Made by a program: the position numbers and the translations under genes. The notes beneath the pieces are model-generated. The model saw only the letters and a program-made list of their open reading frames with translations. It had not been told where the DNA came from and did no database searches. This document shows positions 47,869-57,981 of a stretch of DNA of 64,000 bases, piece by piece (positions within the stretch are counted from its first letter, which is position 1; each line of letters starts with the position of its first letter). Origin of the DNA: CSP1-4 sp963777975 (GTDB lineage Bacteria > Chloroflexota > Limnocylindria > Limnocylindrales > CSP1-4); contig CAVZSO010000008.1 in the NCBI GenBank assembly GCA_963777975.1, positions 57,196 to 121,195 on the forward strand. Reading direction: 5' to 3'.

Positions 47869-49378
47869 TTGATCCTCTTCGGGTTCCTCTCACAGAGCTC
47901 GAAGACGAAGGCGGTGGCCGCGTTGCTCAGTGTGGCGCACGCCCGAACTCCGGGGCCGGGTGACACTCCGGCCCGGCGGGGTGATCTGGCCTGGTTCCGC
48001 CGGGAGTTCTACGCCTCGTTGACCGCCCGGGCGGATGCGTTGTTCGAGCTGACCGACGCGGTGTTGTGCGCCGACGGGCCGGTGACCTCGCTGGTCGAGC
48101 TGACCCTGCTCGCCGAGCATCGCCGCGGGCACGGCGCCATGTACGACGCGCTCAACGCGGGCCGGGTCGAGCCGCAGCGGCTACGCCGCACGGTGGCATC
48201 GCTGCCGCTGCCCACCGTGGGTGGGCGGATCGTGCTCGCGGTGGATGTCAGCCCGTGGCTGCGCCCGGACGCCCCGACCAGCGCGGACCGGCTGTTCTGC
48301 CACGTCCACGGCCGCGGGAAGGGGCAAGGCGCAGATGATCCCGGGCTGGCCGTACTCGTTCGTGGCCGCCCTGGAAACCGGGCGCACGCTCCTGGACCGC
48401 GGTGCTGGACGCGGTCCGGCTCGGCCCCGCCGACGACGCGACCGCGGTGACCGCCACCCAGCTGCGCGACGTCGTCGACCGGCTGATCACGGCCGGACAG
48501 TGGAAGCCCGGTGACCCGAACATCGTGATCGTGGCCGACACCGGCTACGACATCACCCGGCTCGCCCACGTGCTGGCCGACCTGCCGGTGGAGCTGGTCG
48601 GGCGGCTGCGCTCCGACCGGGTGCTGCGCCTGCCGAAGCCACCACGGCTGCCCGGCACGACCGGGCGCCCGCCCAAGCACGGCCCGGAGATCGCCCTGGA
48701 CAAGCCCGCGCACCTGGCCGACCCCGCAGCACACGACCAGCACCGACACCACCCGCTACGGCACCGCGGTCGCCACCAGCTGGGACCGGGTCCATCCCCG
48801 GCTGACCCACCGCGGCTGCTGGATCGACCACGAGGGCGAGCTGCCCGTCATCGAGGGCACCCTGATCCGGCTGCAGGTCGAGCACCTGCCCGGCGACCGC
48901 GAACCCGAAACCGGTCTGGCTGTGGACCTCCATCACCGGCGCCACCGCGGCCGATGTGGACCGCTGGTGGCAGGCCTTCCTGCGCCGTTTCGACCTCGAA
49001 CACACCTTCCGGCTGTTCAAGCAGACCCTCGGCTGGACCACCCCGAAGATCCGCGACCCCGACGCGGCCGACCGCTGGACCTGGCTGCTCATCGCCGCCC
49101 ACACCCAACTACGCCTGGCCCGACCGCTGGTCGCCGACCTGCGCCGACCCTGGGAGAGACCCGCCCCGCCGGGCCGGCTCACCCCGGCCAGGGTCCGCCG
49201 CGGCTTTCGGAACATCCGCCCGACCACCCTGCTCCCCGCCCGCGCACCCAAACCCAGCCGACCCGGCCCCGGACGCCCACCCGGCTCCCGCAACCGACAC
49301 CCCGCGACCAGCCACGACGTCGGCAAAACGGTCAAACGCGACCGGACCATCACCGCACGACAAGAGCGTGCAGGTTAA
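47869..49378 (+). CDS. DDE transposase (IS701-like), frameshifted
   Basis: About 503 residues (ATG 47869). Candidate catalytic acids: IVLAVDVSPWLRPDAP (first Asp), IVIVADTGYDITRLAHVLAD (second Asp) and FDLEHTFRLFKQTLGWT (Glu). The C-terminus is a Pro/Arg-rich tail ending ITARQERAG. Breaks near 48335, 48395 and 48735, all single-base in type. The same transposase type is common in Actinomycetota such as Streptomyces and Pseudonocardia. Confidence 0.87.
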
Positions 49379-49386
49379 AGATCAAG
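49370..49386 (-). repeat. right inverted repeat of the IS
   Basis: GCAGGTTAAAGATCAAG, complement of the left end. Confidence 0.88.
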
Positions 49387-49391
49387 CTCAG

Positions 49392-49788
49392 GGCGTGTCC
49401 GGTAAGTCCGCGCGCATCGACGGCAGCCCCTGCGCGCCCAAGCCACCTGCATGCTGGGTGTCGACGCTCGACGGCCTCCCACCTTCCTCCGCTCCTGGCG
49501 GCCCCTTGGGCGGGAATGGTGATCGCAGGTGCTGGGATGGGTGGTGCTGCTGCTGTCGTCGTTTCGCTCGACGTGATATCGGCTCGCACCCGACCGCGAC
49601 GCGCCGCGCTGTGCCATGGCTCAGCACCGGATCGCTGGTCCCGGTCGTGTTGTGAGTCGTCGGCAGCCTGTTGATCAGCCTGCACGGCACCAACGTCGGC
49701 AGCAATGACAAGGCCACTCATTCTCGCTTGCGCCGTGATCAATCTCCGCCGACTGATCAGGACCGAGTTTGAGACCAGGTCTTAGCCG
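49392..49788. other. no supported gene right of the IS
   Basis: Open frames on both strands lack family features. It may hold the displaced remainder of the gene interrupted by the IS, but no convincing continuation is visible. Confidence 0.35.
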
Positions 49789-50361
49789 TCACCACGCCGC
49801 TGGCGCCGACGATGAGTTGGATTGCGCGCGTGGCACACCTTCCTCCGCTGCGACGTCTCGAACAGCCTCCACCGATCGGGGGCGCGGTGCGGCCATCGCG
49901 GCGGCGACCCGGTGCCCGTGCTCGATCAGCGCGGCGTCCAGGCGTCGACCTTCCTCGTCCACACGCACCAGCAGGACCCGTCGAAGCTCGTCCAGCGCGG
50001 CCTGGGCTGCGACCCGAACCTGGCCCAACATGATGGTCGCCTCGTCGACGGCGCGGGCCCGAATGTCATCGGCCTGTCGCTCGGCCAACCGCAAGGTGCG
50101 CTGCGCGCGCACACCGAAACTGCCCTCGCCCCGCTCGCCATCCCGCTGAGCATGAAGCTCGGCCAGAACGGTCCGCAGTTGCTCCTCGGCAAGGTCAGCG
50201 CGCTCCCGGTCGACGACGGCCGCGGCGACGAGGTCATCAATGTAGGACTCGACGTGCTCGAGATAACCGCCGAGGTCGTCGAGGTGGGCATCGACCTGGG
50301 CACAGTCATAGCCACGGCGCACCCGATCGAATCGCGTTGGACGGGTAGGCGCGCGCGACAT
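49789..50361 (-). CDS. DivIVA-domain coiled-coil protein
   Basis: 190 residues, intact. The N-terminus FDRVRRGYDCAQVDAHLDDL is the DivIVA/Wag31 membrane-binding motif with the GYD-xVD core. A long coiled coil with Arg/Glu/Ala heptads follows (EHVESYIDDLVAAAVVDRER onward). The protein is short for a polar-growth DivIVA, so it is probably an accessory DivIVA-like protein acting at the membrane. The family is typical of Actinomycetota. Confidence 0.8.
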   Translation of the reverse strand: MSRAPTRPTRFDRVRRGYDCAQVDAHLDDLGGYLEHVESYIDDLVAAAVVDRERADLAEEQLRTVLAELHAQRDGERGEGSFGVRAQRTLRLAERQADDIRARAVDEATIMLGQVRVAAQAALDELRRVLLVRVDEEGRRLDAALIEHGHRVAAAMAAPRPRSVEAVRDVAAEEGVPRAQSNSSSAPAAW

Positions 50362-50639
50362 GCCCGATGACCCGAATCGGGGATCTGCCGCGAAGGACCC
50401 CGGCCCTGCTCCGCTTCACCGGATGTATCGCTCACCGTCCCAGCTCATCCGCAGCCTGACGCCGCCACCACCGACCGCCGACCGCGGCCCGGTGGACGGT
50501 CCGATCCTCCCGGTAAACGGTCGAGATCAAGCGCTCAGTGGCGCGCTCATCATCAGGATGCACCACAGGGGCCCGGGTTCCCGGCTACTGAGCCCGCACC
50601 GCGGCCTGGGGCAAGCCGTGGCGATCGTCGAGGCCGTGT
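50362..50639. other. no supported gene
   Basis: Upstream region of the DivIVA-like gene; no coding frame with recognisable features on either strand. Confidence 0.35.
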
Positions 50640-50826
50640 CTATCGGCTGGTGCGGTGATCGGCCGCCCGCGCGACGACGGCGAGATCGGCGGCGTCGGGC
50701 GCGGTGCCCGGCAGAACGCGGGTGACCAGCCACCCCAGCGCCGGCATTACCGCCAGCAACCGCCCACACCGGCCGCAACCTGGCGCCGACCCGGGCAATC
50801 GGTCCAGCGATCCCGGTAGCCGACAT
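50640..50826 (-). CDS. small membrane protein, frameshifted
   Basis: ATG 50826 (MSATGIAGPIARVGARLRPV) leads, after one indel near 50765, into VMPALGWLVTRVLPGTAPDA and DLAVVARAADHRTSR with a TAG stop at 50640. It has one TM-like stretch. About 62 residues. It follows the M56 peptidase gene on the same strand with a 41-bp gap, so it may belong to that unit. Confidence 0.38.
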
Positions 50827-50867
50827 CCGATGTTTCCTCGGTAGAAATCGATCAGCGGCCGACGCGC

Positions 50868-51845
50868 TTACGGTGGGACCACCGGCATGGCTGACCCGTT
50901 CGCCGGCGCTAGCGATCGAGGATGGGGTTGCGACCCGGATGCGCTGGCGTGTTCGAAGAGGCGTTCGCCGCTGTGCTGCACACCGACGGCCCCCAGGACG
51001 CACGTCAGGGTGAGCGCGGTCAGCGCCACGGCGACGAGGGGTCGACGCCGCGGGGGCGGGGCGAGCAGGGCCTCGACCCGACCAGGCACGTCGGCACCCA
51101 GGACCCCGACCGCCGGCGTCGGGGCGGCCGGTCGGTGGCGGTGCATGAGCAGGGCGGTGTGAGCCAGGGTGCGGGCGGCGGCGCGGCGATCGGCCACGGC
51201 GTGGGCGGCGTCCTCGTCGGCCCAGCGTTCGACGGTGTGCGCGACCGTGTGGGCGGTGGGCCGTAGCAGCGGGTTGACTGCGGCGGTCAGGTCGGCGGCC
51301 AACACCCACCACGGGTGTCGGTGCCGCAGATGGGAGGTCTCGTGCGCCAGCACCACGCGGCGTTCGACCGGGCCGAGGGCGCGCAGCAGCCCGGTGGTGA
51401 CCACGATGCGACCCTTGATCTGCGGTGTGGTGAAGGCGTCGGCACGCTCGTTATCGATAACCACGAGGGAACGGTCGGTGGGCAGTCGGCGGCAGCTGCG
51501 CTGAACCGTCAGCAGCGCCCGGCACCGTCGGACAACCATCCCCGTCGCGGCCAGCCCGGCCAAGATGAGCAGCAGCGTCGATCCGATCGCGACCGGGTCC
51601 GGGATCGGGCTGTCGCGCCGCAACGTGCTCGGCGACCACGGCCCCAATGCCGCGATGTCGTGCAGTTGCCCGACCCAGGTGAACGCCACGACAGCCAGCA
51701 CGAACAGCAACGACGTGGTGACGGCGATACCGCCGACAACCAGCGTCCGGGTGGCCGGCGCGGGCGGCAGACGTCGACCGGATGCCGGTGCGATCGCGGC
51801 GAACAGCAACGCGACCGCCACGACCACAATGGCGGCGGCGCTCAC
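50868..51845 (-). CDS. M56-family membrane metallopeptidase (BlaR1-like)
   Basis: 325 residues, intact. TM segments near residues 3-20, 34-55, 85-105 and 255-275 flank a zinc protease domain with VVLAHETSHLRHRHPWWVLA (HExxH variant HETSH) and ERWADEDAAHAVADRRAA. There is no penicillin-binding sensor domain, as usual for Actinomycetota M56 proteins. It probably inactivates the adjacent BlaI repressor by proteolysis. The start overlaps the blaI stop by 4 nt. Confidence 0.85.
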   Translation of the reverse strand: MSAAAIVVVAVALLFAAIAPASGRRLPPAPATRTLVVGGIAVTTSLLFVLAVVAFTWVGQLHDIAALGPWSPSTLRRDSPIPDPVAIGSTLLLILAGLAATGMVVRRCRALLTVQRSCRRLPTDRSLVVIDNERADAFTTPQIKGRIVVTTGLLRALGPVERRVVLAHETSHLRHRHPWWVLAADLTAAVNPLLRPTAHTVAHTVERWADEDAAHAVADRRAAARTLAHTALLMHRHRPAAPTPAVGVLGADVPGRVEALLAPPPRRRPLVAVALTALTLTCVLGAVGVQHSGERLFEHASASGSQPHPRSLAPANGSAMPVVPP

Positions 51846-52249
51846 CCCGACCCCCCGCCGGGCTCGCTGCTGCGGCGCAACAACTCGACCAGCAGCCGTT
51901 CATCCGCGTCGGAGAGCGCTCCGACGAACCGGGTCAACACCGCCGCGTGGTCGTCGCGGGTGTCGAGCAGCCGCTGCATCTGCCGGGCGGCGATCTCATC
52001 GTCGTCGCCGACCGCCTGGTAGGCGAACGCCCGCCCGGACCGGCGACGGCTCACCACACCCTTCTCGGTCAGCCGCGACAACACCGTCATCACCGTCGTG
52101 TACGCCAAGTCCCCACCGAGGGCGTCACGGACCTCGCCGGGGGTCATCGGTTCGCCGCCCGCTCCCAGGACCGCGAGGATCTCGTGCTCGAGCCCGCCCC
52201 GCTGCCGTCGACCGTTGTTCACGCCCGCTCCCGCCCCCGTTACTACCAC
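51842..52249 (-). CDS. blaI: BlaI/MecI-family transcriptional repressor
   Basis: About 135 residues; the start may be internal, near GTG 52222 (NNGRRQRGGLEHEILAVLGA). Winged helix: GEVRDALGGDLAYTTVMTVL and SRLTEKGVVSRRRSGRAFAY, the BlaI recognition region. A C-terminal dimer domain ends VELLRRSSEPG. It binds TACTAC-type palindromes; one such operator lies just upstream and two more precede the ABC transporter. M56 follows in the same unit. Confidence 0.88.
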   Translation of the reverse strand: MVVTGAGAGVNNGRRQRGGLEHEILAVLGAGGEPMTPGEVRDALGGDLAYTTVMTVLSRLTEKGVVSRRRSGRAFAYQAVGDDDEIAARQMQRLLDTRDDHAAVLTRFVGALSDADERLLVELLRRSSEPGGGSG

Positions 52250-52262
52250 ACAGACCGTAGTA
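52241..52262. promoter_or_regulatory. BlaI half-sites near the blaI start
   Basis: TACTAC at 52241-52246 and GTAGTA at 52257-52262 form an imperfectly spaced inverted pair (10-nt centre) next to the full operator at 52272. Confidence 0.5.
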
Positions 52263-52271
52263 GCCTGCTGA

Positions 52272-52290
52272 TACTACGTCATAGGTAGTA
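52272..52290. promoter_or_regulatory. BlaI operator between blaI and dedA
   Basis: TACTACGTCATAGGTAGTA is a perfect 6-bp inverted repeat with a 7-nt centre, the BlaI/MecI operator form. It lies between the divergent blaI and dedA genes and so could control both. Confidence 0.72.
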
Positions 52291-52443
52291 CCCCCAACCC
52301 GTCGGCCAGGATGGTGGCGTACGGAAGGCCTCGTGATGTGCGGGACGTCGTTCGAGCAGATCAATGACCTGGCTCCGGCGACCCGGCCCGGCACCGGGAG
52401 GCAGCGTCGTGACCCCCCGGCCGCCGCGAACGGTGGGGTCGCG

Positions 52444-53071
52444 ATGAGCGGGCTGCTGGACCGGCTGTTGGCTATCCAGGGGCCGCTGCTCTACGCCCTG
52501 GTCGCGGCGGTGGTCTTCGTCGAGGACGCCCTGTTCGTGGGGTTCGTCGTGCCCGGGGAGACCGCCGCCGTGCTGGGCGGGGTGGCCGCCAGCCTCGGCC
52601 ACGCGTCGCTGCCGGTGATGATGGTGACCGTGGTGGCAGCGGCGATCGTCGGCGACAGCGTCGGCTACGAGGTCGGGCGCCACCTCGGGCCCCGGCTGGT
52701 GGCCAGCCGGATGTTGCGCAGCCGTCGGGAGCGGCTGGACCGGGCCCGGGAGTTCCTCGCCCGCCGGGGCGGTGCGGCGGTGTTCCTGGGCCGGTTCGTG
52801 GCCTTCTTCCGGGCGGTCATGCCCGCCCTGGCCGGGACCGCCGGGATGCGCTATCCCGCGGTTCCTGGCGTTCAACGCCGCCGGCGGCATCGTCTGGGGC
52901 GCCGGGGTGGTGCTGCTGGGCTACCTGGCCGGCAACTCCTACGCCGCCGTCGAGCGCACCGTGGGCCGAGGCGTCGCCCTCGCCGTCGCCGGGATCGTCA
53001 TCGTGGCCCTGGTGGTGTGGCGGGTCCGGGCCCATCGGGCCGAGCGCAGCAGTCAGACGCCGCAGCGATGA
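52444..53071 (+). CDS. DedA-family membrane protein
   Basis: About 208 residues from ATG 52444, one indel near 52860. DedA blocks: LFVGFVVPGETAAVLGGVAA, ATVGD-like IVGDSVGYEVGRHLGP, and FLGRFVAFFRAVMPALAGTA with the conserved Arg, then GYLAGNSYAAVE. These proteins are linked to membrane lipid (undecaprenyl phosphate) transport and stress tolerance. The stop overlaps the next start (ATGA). Confidence 0.86.
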
Positions 53072-54267
53072 GCTCGACGTCCGAGTCCCCGGGTCGCCCG
53101 TCGTCGGGAGATGATGGTGATCCGGCCGTTGTTCGCCGCCGGGTTCGTCACCGCCTTCGGGGCGCACAGCATCGCCGCCACCCTCGGCGTCTCGTCGCCC
53201 GACCTGGCCACCCACCTGTTGGCCTTGGGCGTGCTGTTGGCCCTCTACGACGGCGCCGAGGTGCTGCTCAAACCGGTCTTCGGGTCGCTGGCCGACCGGA
53301 TCGGGCCCCGACCGGTGCTGCTCGGTGGGCTGCTCGGCTTCGCCGTCGCCTCGGCCGGCTTCGTGCTGGCCGGCAACCCCGCCTGGCTGGGGGTGGCCCG
53401 GTTCGCCCAGGGCGCCGCCGCCGCGGCGTTCTCCCCCGCCGCCGGCGCCATGATCGCCCGGATCGCCCCGGACCGCCGCCGGGGACGGGCGTTCGGCAGC
53501 TACGGAGCGTGGAAGGGCCTGGGCTACACCCTCGGCCCGATCGCTCGGCGGCGTCCTGATCAGCGTGGGCGGCTACCGGCTGCTGTTCGGCGTGCTCACC
53601 GCCCTGGCCCTGGCCGTGGCCGGTTGGGCGGCACTCGCCGTTCCCCGCCTGGCCCCGCTGCCCCGGGCCCGCCAGACCGTGGTCGACCTCGCCCGCCGGC
53701 TCGACCGACCGAGGGTTCCTGGTCCCGACCGCTCGCCCTGGCCGCCAGTACCGCCGCCCTGTCCAGCGGGGTCGGCTTCCTGCCCGTCCTCGGCCACCGG
53801 GCCGGACTGGGCCCGGTGGCCACCGGAGCAGCGGTGTCGGTCCTGGCCGCCACCGCTGCGCTGAGCCAGCCGTGGATCGGCCGGGCCCGAGACGCCGGGC
53901 GCCTCGCCGATCGCACCGGGGTCATCCTCGGCCTACTCGTCACCGCCGCCGGCCTCACCGTCCCCGCCGTCGTCCCCCAGCCTGGCCGGGCTGCTCGTCG
54001 CCGCCGTCCTCATCGGCGTCGGGACCGGACTGATCACCCCGTTGGCCTTCGCCGCCCTCGCCGCCGCCAGCCCACCCGAGCGGCTCGGCCAGACCATGGG
54101 CGCCGCCGAGATCGGCCGGGAGCTCGGCGACGCCGGCGGCCCCCTGCTGGTCGGGGGCATCGCCACCGCTGCCACGTTGGCGGTCGGCTTTCTCGGTCTC
54201 GCCGGAGTCTCGGCACTGACCGCCGGCAGCGGTCGCCGTGACCCGGCCACCCGCCCGACACCCCTGA
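53068..54267 (+). CDS. MFS transporter, frameshifted
   Basis: About 400 residues, 12 TM pattern. The loop 2-3 signature GSLADRIGPRPVLLGGLLGF is clear, as are GAMIARIAPDRRRGRAFGSY and, in the second half, PWIGRARDAGRLADRTGVIL. Breaks near 53115, 53545, 53710 and 53975. The C-terminal end is uncertain because the frame as read runs across the operators to 54371. Probable drug or metabolite efflux; co-transcribed with dedA. Confidence 0.8.
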
Positions 54268-54280
54268 CCCTCCGCTCTGC

Positions 54281-54299
54281 TACTACTGAGCGTGTAGTA
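54281..54299. promoter_or_regulatory. BlaI operator 1 before the ABC transporter
   Basis: TACTACTGAGCGTGTAGTA: perfect TACTAC/GTAGTA arms with a 7-nt centre, the same spacing as the site at 52272. Confidence 0.72.
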
Positions 54300-54304
54300 C
54301 CGTC

Positions 54305-54323
54305 TCCTACGGGCTGTGTAGTA
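54305..54323. promoter_or_regulatory. BlaI operator 2 before the ABC transporter
   Basis: TCCTACGGGCTGTGTAGTA: one mismatch in the left arm, 7-nt centre. It lies 24 bp from operator 1 (start to start). Confidence 0.6.
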
Positions 54324-54367
54324 GATGCTGCCAGCCGTTCAGGACCGACGATCATGGAGGGCCGGTA

Positions 54368-55144
54368 TTGAGCACCGCTGCCGAGGCAACCGAGACCACA
54401 GCCGCTGCCCGAGCCGTGGGTCTGTCCAAGGTCTACGGCTCGGGTGATGCCCGGGTGGTGGCCCTCGACGACGTCGACGTCGCCTTCGCCGCCGGCCAGT
54501 TCGTCGCCATCATGGGCCCGTCCGGGTCGGGGAAGTCGACGCTGATGCACTGCCTGGCCGGGCTCGACACCCCGACCACGGGGCAGGTGTTCATCGGCGA
54601 CACCGAGATCACGTCGCTGTCGGACAAGGCGCTGACCCGGCTGCGGCGGGACCAGGTCGGGTTCATCTTCCAGTCGTTCAACCTGCTGCCCACGCTGACC
54701 GCCCTGGAGAACATCACCCTGCCCGCCGACATCGCCGGCCGCTCCCCCGACCCCGCCTGGCTGGACCAGATCATCGACACCGTCGACCTGCGCTCCCGCC
54801 TCGGGCACCGCCCCGCCGAGCTGTCCGGCGGCCAGCAGCAGCGGGTGGCCTGCGCCCGAGCCCTGGCCGGCCGCCCAGCAGTGATCTTCGCCGACGAGCC
54901 CACCGGCAACCTCGACTCCCGCACCGCCGCCGACGTGCTCGCCCTGCTGCGTCGCTGCGTGCACGAGCTCGGCCAGACCATCGTCATGGTCACCCACGAC
55001 CCGGTCGCCGCCGTCCCACGCCGACCGGGCGGTGTTCCTCGCCGACGGCCGCATCGTCGCCGACCTCCCCCAGCCCAGGGCCGACACCGTGCTCGAATGG
55101 ATGACCAGCGTCGAGCGGACCGGCGGCGTCGGGCGACGGGATGA
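54368..55144 (+). CDS. ABC transporter ATP-binding protein (MacB/LolD type)
   Basis: About 258 residues from TTG 54368 with GGAGGG 6 nt upstream. Walker A MGPSGSGKSTLMH, Q-loop FIFQSFNLLPTLTALENI, signature LSGGQQQRVACARALAG, Walker B VIFADEPTGNLDS and H-loop VMVTHD. One indel near 55015. It overlaps the permease start (ATGA at 55141). Two BlaI operators precede it, so I expect induction through the M56-BlaI pair. Confidence 0.92.
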   Translation: MSTAAEATETTAAARAVGLSKVYGSGDARVVALDDVDVAFAAGQFVAIMGPSGSGKSTLMHCLAGLDTPTTGQVFIGDTEITSLSDKALTRLRRDQVGFIFQSFNLLPTLTALENITLPADIAGRSPDPAWLDQIIDTVDLRSRLGHRPAELSGGQQQRVACARALAGRPAVIFADEPTGNLDSRTAADVLALLRRCVHELGQTIVMVTHDPVAAVPRRPGGVPRRRPHRRRPPPAQGRHRARMDDQRRADRRRRATG

Positions 55145-57717
55145 CCGGCATTCTTCGCGTCAGCCTGCGCAGCGTCGCCGCCCACAAGGCCCGCCTGGCC
55201 CTGTCCACCCTGGCCGTCGTGCTCGGGGTGGCGTTCATCACCGGCACCCTGGTCTTCTCCGACACCATCAACGCCGGCTTCACCGGGCTGTTCACCGCCA
55301 CCGCCCCCGACGTCACCGTCACCCCGCGGCTCGCGTTCACCCCCGAGGTCGAGGACCTCGCCCTGGTCGGCGACATCCCCGACCCTGCCCGACAGCACCG
55401 TCGCCACGGTCGCCGCCGTGCCCGGGCGTCGCTGACGCCCACGGGGACGTGACCGTCTCCAACACCACGGTGGTCGACGCCCGCAACACGCGCGATCGGC
55501 CCGACCGACGGTGCCCCCACCCTGGCCCGCAACTGGTACCCCTCGGCCCACTCCCCGACCATGTCGCAGGGCCGGCCCCCGACCGGGCCGGGCGAGATCG
55601 CCGTCGACGCCACCAGCGCCGCCCGTCACCACGTGCACCTGGGCGACCCGCTGCGGGTGATCACCCCGACGGCCGGCCTGCCGGTCACCGTGGTCGGCCT
55701 CACCGACCTGGACGGCCCGAACCCGGGCGTGGCGATGGTCTACCTCGACACGCGCCACCGCGCAGGCCCAGCTGCTCGGCAAACCCGGCCCGTTCAGCGC
55801 GGTCACCGTCGACGCCGCCCCCGGCACCACCGACACCGACCTGCGCCAACACCTGCAGGCCGCTGCTCGGCCCGGGCTACGCCATCTCGATCAAAGAGGA
55901 ACAGGCCCAGTCCAGCGCCGCCCAGATCAGCGCCTTCCTCAACGTCGTCACCTACGCCCTGCTCGGCTTCGCCGGCATCGCCGTGGTGGTCGGCATCTTC
56001 CTGATCCTCAACACCTTCTCCATGCTCGTCGCCGCCCGCACCCGAGAGCTCGGCCTGCTGCGCGCCCTGGGCGCCAGCCGCCGTCAGGTCACCGGCATGG
56101 TGCTGGTCGAAGGGCTGCTGCTCGGCCTGGTCGGCGCCACCCTCGGCCTCGGCGCCGGGATCGGCCTCGCCACCCTGCTCAAAGCGCTCATCAGCCGCTT
56201 CGGGGTGGACCTGTCCGGCACCCCGCTGGTGATCGGCCCGATCACCCCGGCCGCCGCCTACACCGTCGGGATCGGCGTCACCGTGCTCGCCGCCTACCTC
56301 CCGGCACGGCGGGCCGCCCGGGTCTCCCCGATGGCCGCCCTGCGGGAGGCCGCCGCACCCCCGGTTCCGTCGCTGCGGCGGCGCAGCCTGGCCGGGGCGG
56401 TACTCCTCGCCGGCGCCGCGGCGGCGCTGGTCGCCGCCGCAACGCTGCATGCCGACCTGGTCACCACCGCGGTGCTGCTCGCCGCCGGTGTCGCCGGCTC
56501 GCTCGTCGCCGCCGTGGTGCTCGCCCCGGTCATCGCCCAGGTGGTGGTGCGGGTCGCCGGCGCCGGCTACCCGCTCGCCTTCGGCGCCGTGGGCCGGCTC
56601 AGCCAACGCAACGCCCTGCGCAACCCCCGCCGCACCGGCGCCACCGCCGCCGCCCTGATGATCGGCCTGTCGCTGGTCGCCGCCACCAGCCGTGCTCGCC
56701 GCCTCGCTCACCACCTCGATCAACACCGAGACCGACGCCACCTTCGGCGCCGACTACGTGCTCACCGGCACCGGCCAGTCGCCGATCAGCGCCGAGATCA
56801 TCGACAAGGCCCGGGCCATCCCCGGCGTCGACGCCGTCACCCGCCAGCGCTACGCCCTGGCCCACGTCAACGGCTTCCAGATCGCCCTGTCCGGGGTCGA
56901 CACCGCCAGCCTCGACCGCGCGGTCAAGCCCCAGTACGTCGCCGGCTCCACCGATGCCCTGACCCGGGGCCAGCTCGACGTCGACCAGACCACCGCCACC
57001 GCCAACCACTGGACGCTCGGCACCCCGCTGGCCCTGACCTTCGCCAACGGCACCACCGCCACCCTGACCGTCGGGGCGATCAGCAAACCGCCGGTCGGCG
57101 GGGGCACCGACGGCGGCGTCTTCCAGGTCTCCGCTCGACACCCTGACCCGCTACGTGCCCACCGCCCCGGACACCACCGTCTACCTCAACACCGCCCCCG
57201 CGCGCCGACCAGGCGGCGGTCGCCGGCCGGCTCGACCAGCTGGTCAGCGCCTACCCGCAGGTGCGCCTGCAGAGCCAGGCCGACTACACGCAGCCAGGTC
57301 CGCCAGCAGGTCGACACCGTGCTCTACCTGATCTACGGCCTGCTCGCCCTGGCCATCGTCATCGCCGTCCTCGGCGTGATCAACACGTTGGCGCTGTCGG
57401 TCATCGAACGCACCCGGGAGATCGGGCTCCTGCGCGCGCTCGGCACGTCCCGGGTCCAGATCCGCCGGCTCGTCCGCCTCGAATCGGTGCTCATCGCCAT
57501 CCACGGCGCTCTGCTCGGCCTCGGACTCGGCCTCGCCTGGGGAGCCGCCGGGCAACGAGTGCTCATCGCCTACGGCATCACCGCCCTCACCATCCCCTGG
57601 CCCACCATCGCATCCGTCGTGGCTCGGCGCGGTCGCTCGTCGGGCTGATCGCGGCGCTCGCTTCCCGCGCTGCGGGCCGTCCGCCTCAACATCCTGACCG
57701 CGATCCGAACCGAGTAG
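55141..57717 (+). CDS. FtsX/MacB-type ABC permease, frameshifted
   Basis: About 858 residues with two FtsX domains and about 10 TM segments. It starts ILRVSLRSVAAHKARLALST with an N-terminal TM. The first FtsX block is NTFSMLVAARTRELGLLRAL, the second NTLALSVIERTREIGLLRAL with GTSRVQIRRLVRLESVLIA, and periplasmic-side loops lie between. It ends ALRAVRLNILTAIRTE. Breaks near 55385, 55490, 55760, 55860, 56690, 57135, 57290 and 57620. Probable export or mechanotransmission role in antimicrobial-peptide or cell-envelope stress defence. Confidence 0.88.
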
Positions 57718-57729
57718 CCCACCAGCTTG

Positions 57730-57767
57730 CCGCCCGGAGGCCGGACCCCTCCCACACCTCCGGGCGG
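57730..57767 (+). terminator. hairpin after the ABC operon
   Basis: CCGCCCGGAGG pairs with CCTCCGGGCGG across a 16-nt loop, 12 bp after the permease stop. No clear T-run. Confidence 0.5.
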
Positions 57768-57981
57768 CCTCCACCGGCGGCGGGCCCACCCGAACCACGG
57801 CACCCGGGGACACGACGACCGCGACCGCCGCAGCAGCGGCCGGTGAAGCACGAGCTGCAGACCGCCGGCCCGCCGCCCGACCGACCCCAACTTGGCGGGG
57901 GCGAAAGCTCGGAAAGCCCGCGGCAAACAATCCGGGTTCGCCGGCGTCTTGCCACCCCCTGCGAACGGGTAAGGAACTGAC

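Larger units (their letters stand above)
47786..49386 (+). mobile_element. complete DDE insertion sequence (IS701-like)
   Basis: 1601 bp. Ends are perfect inverted repeats: CTTGATCTTTAACCTGC at 47786-47802 and its complement at 49370-49386. The direct repeat CTCAG flanks both sides (47781-47785 and 49387-49391), consistent with a target duplication at a CTNAG site. One transposase gene fills the element and its stop lies inside the right repeat. Family assignment to IS701 rests on the transposase blocks and size. Confidence 0.85.

Noticed and set aside
49350..49742. 130-residue minus-strand frame right of the IS
   Set aside because: It starts outside and ends in the IS repeat, with no family features or ribosome site.
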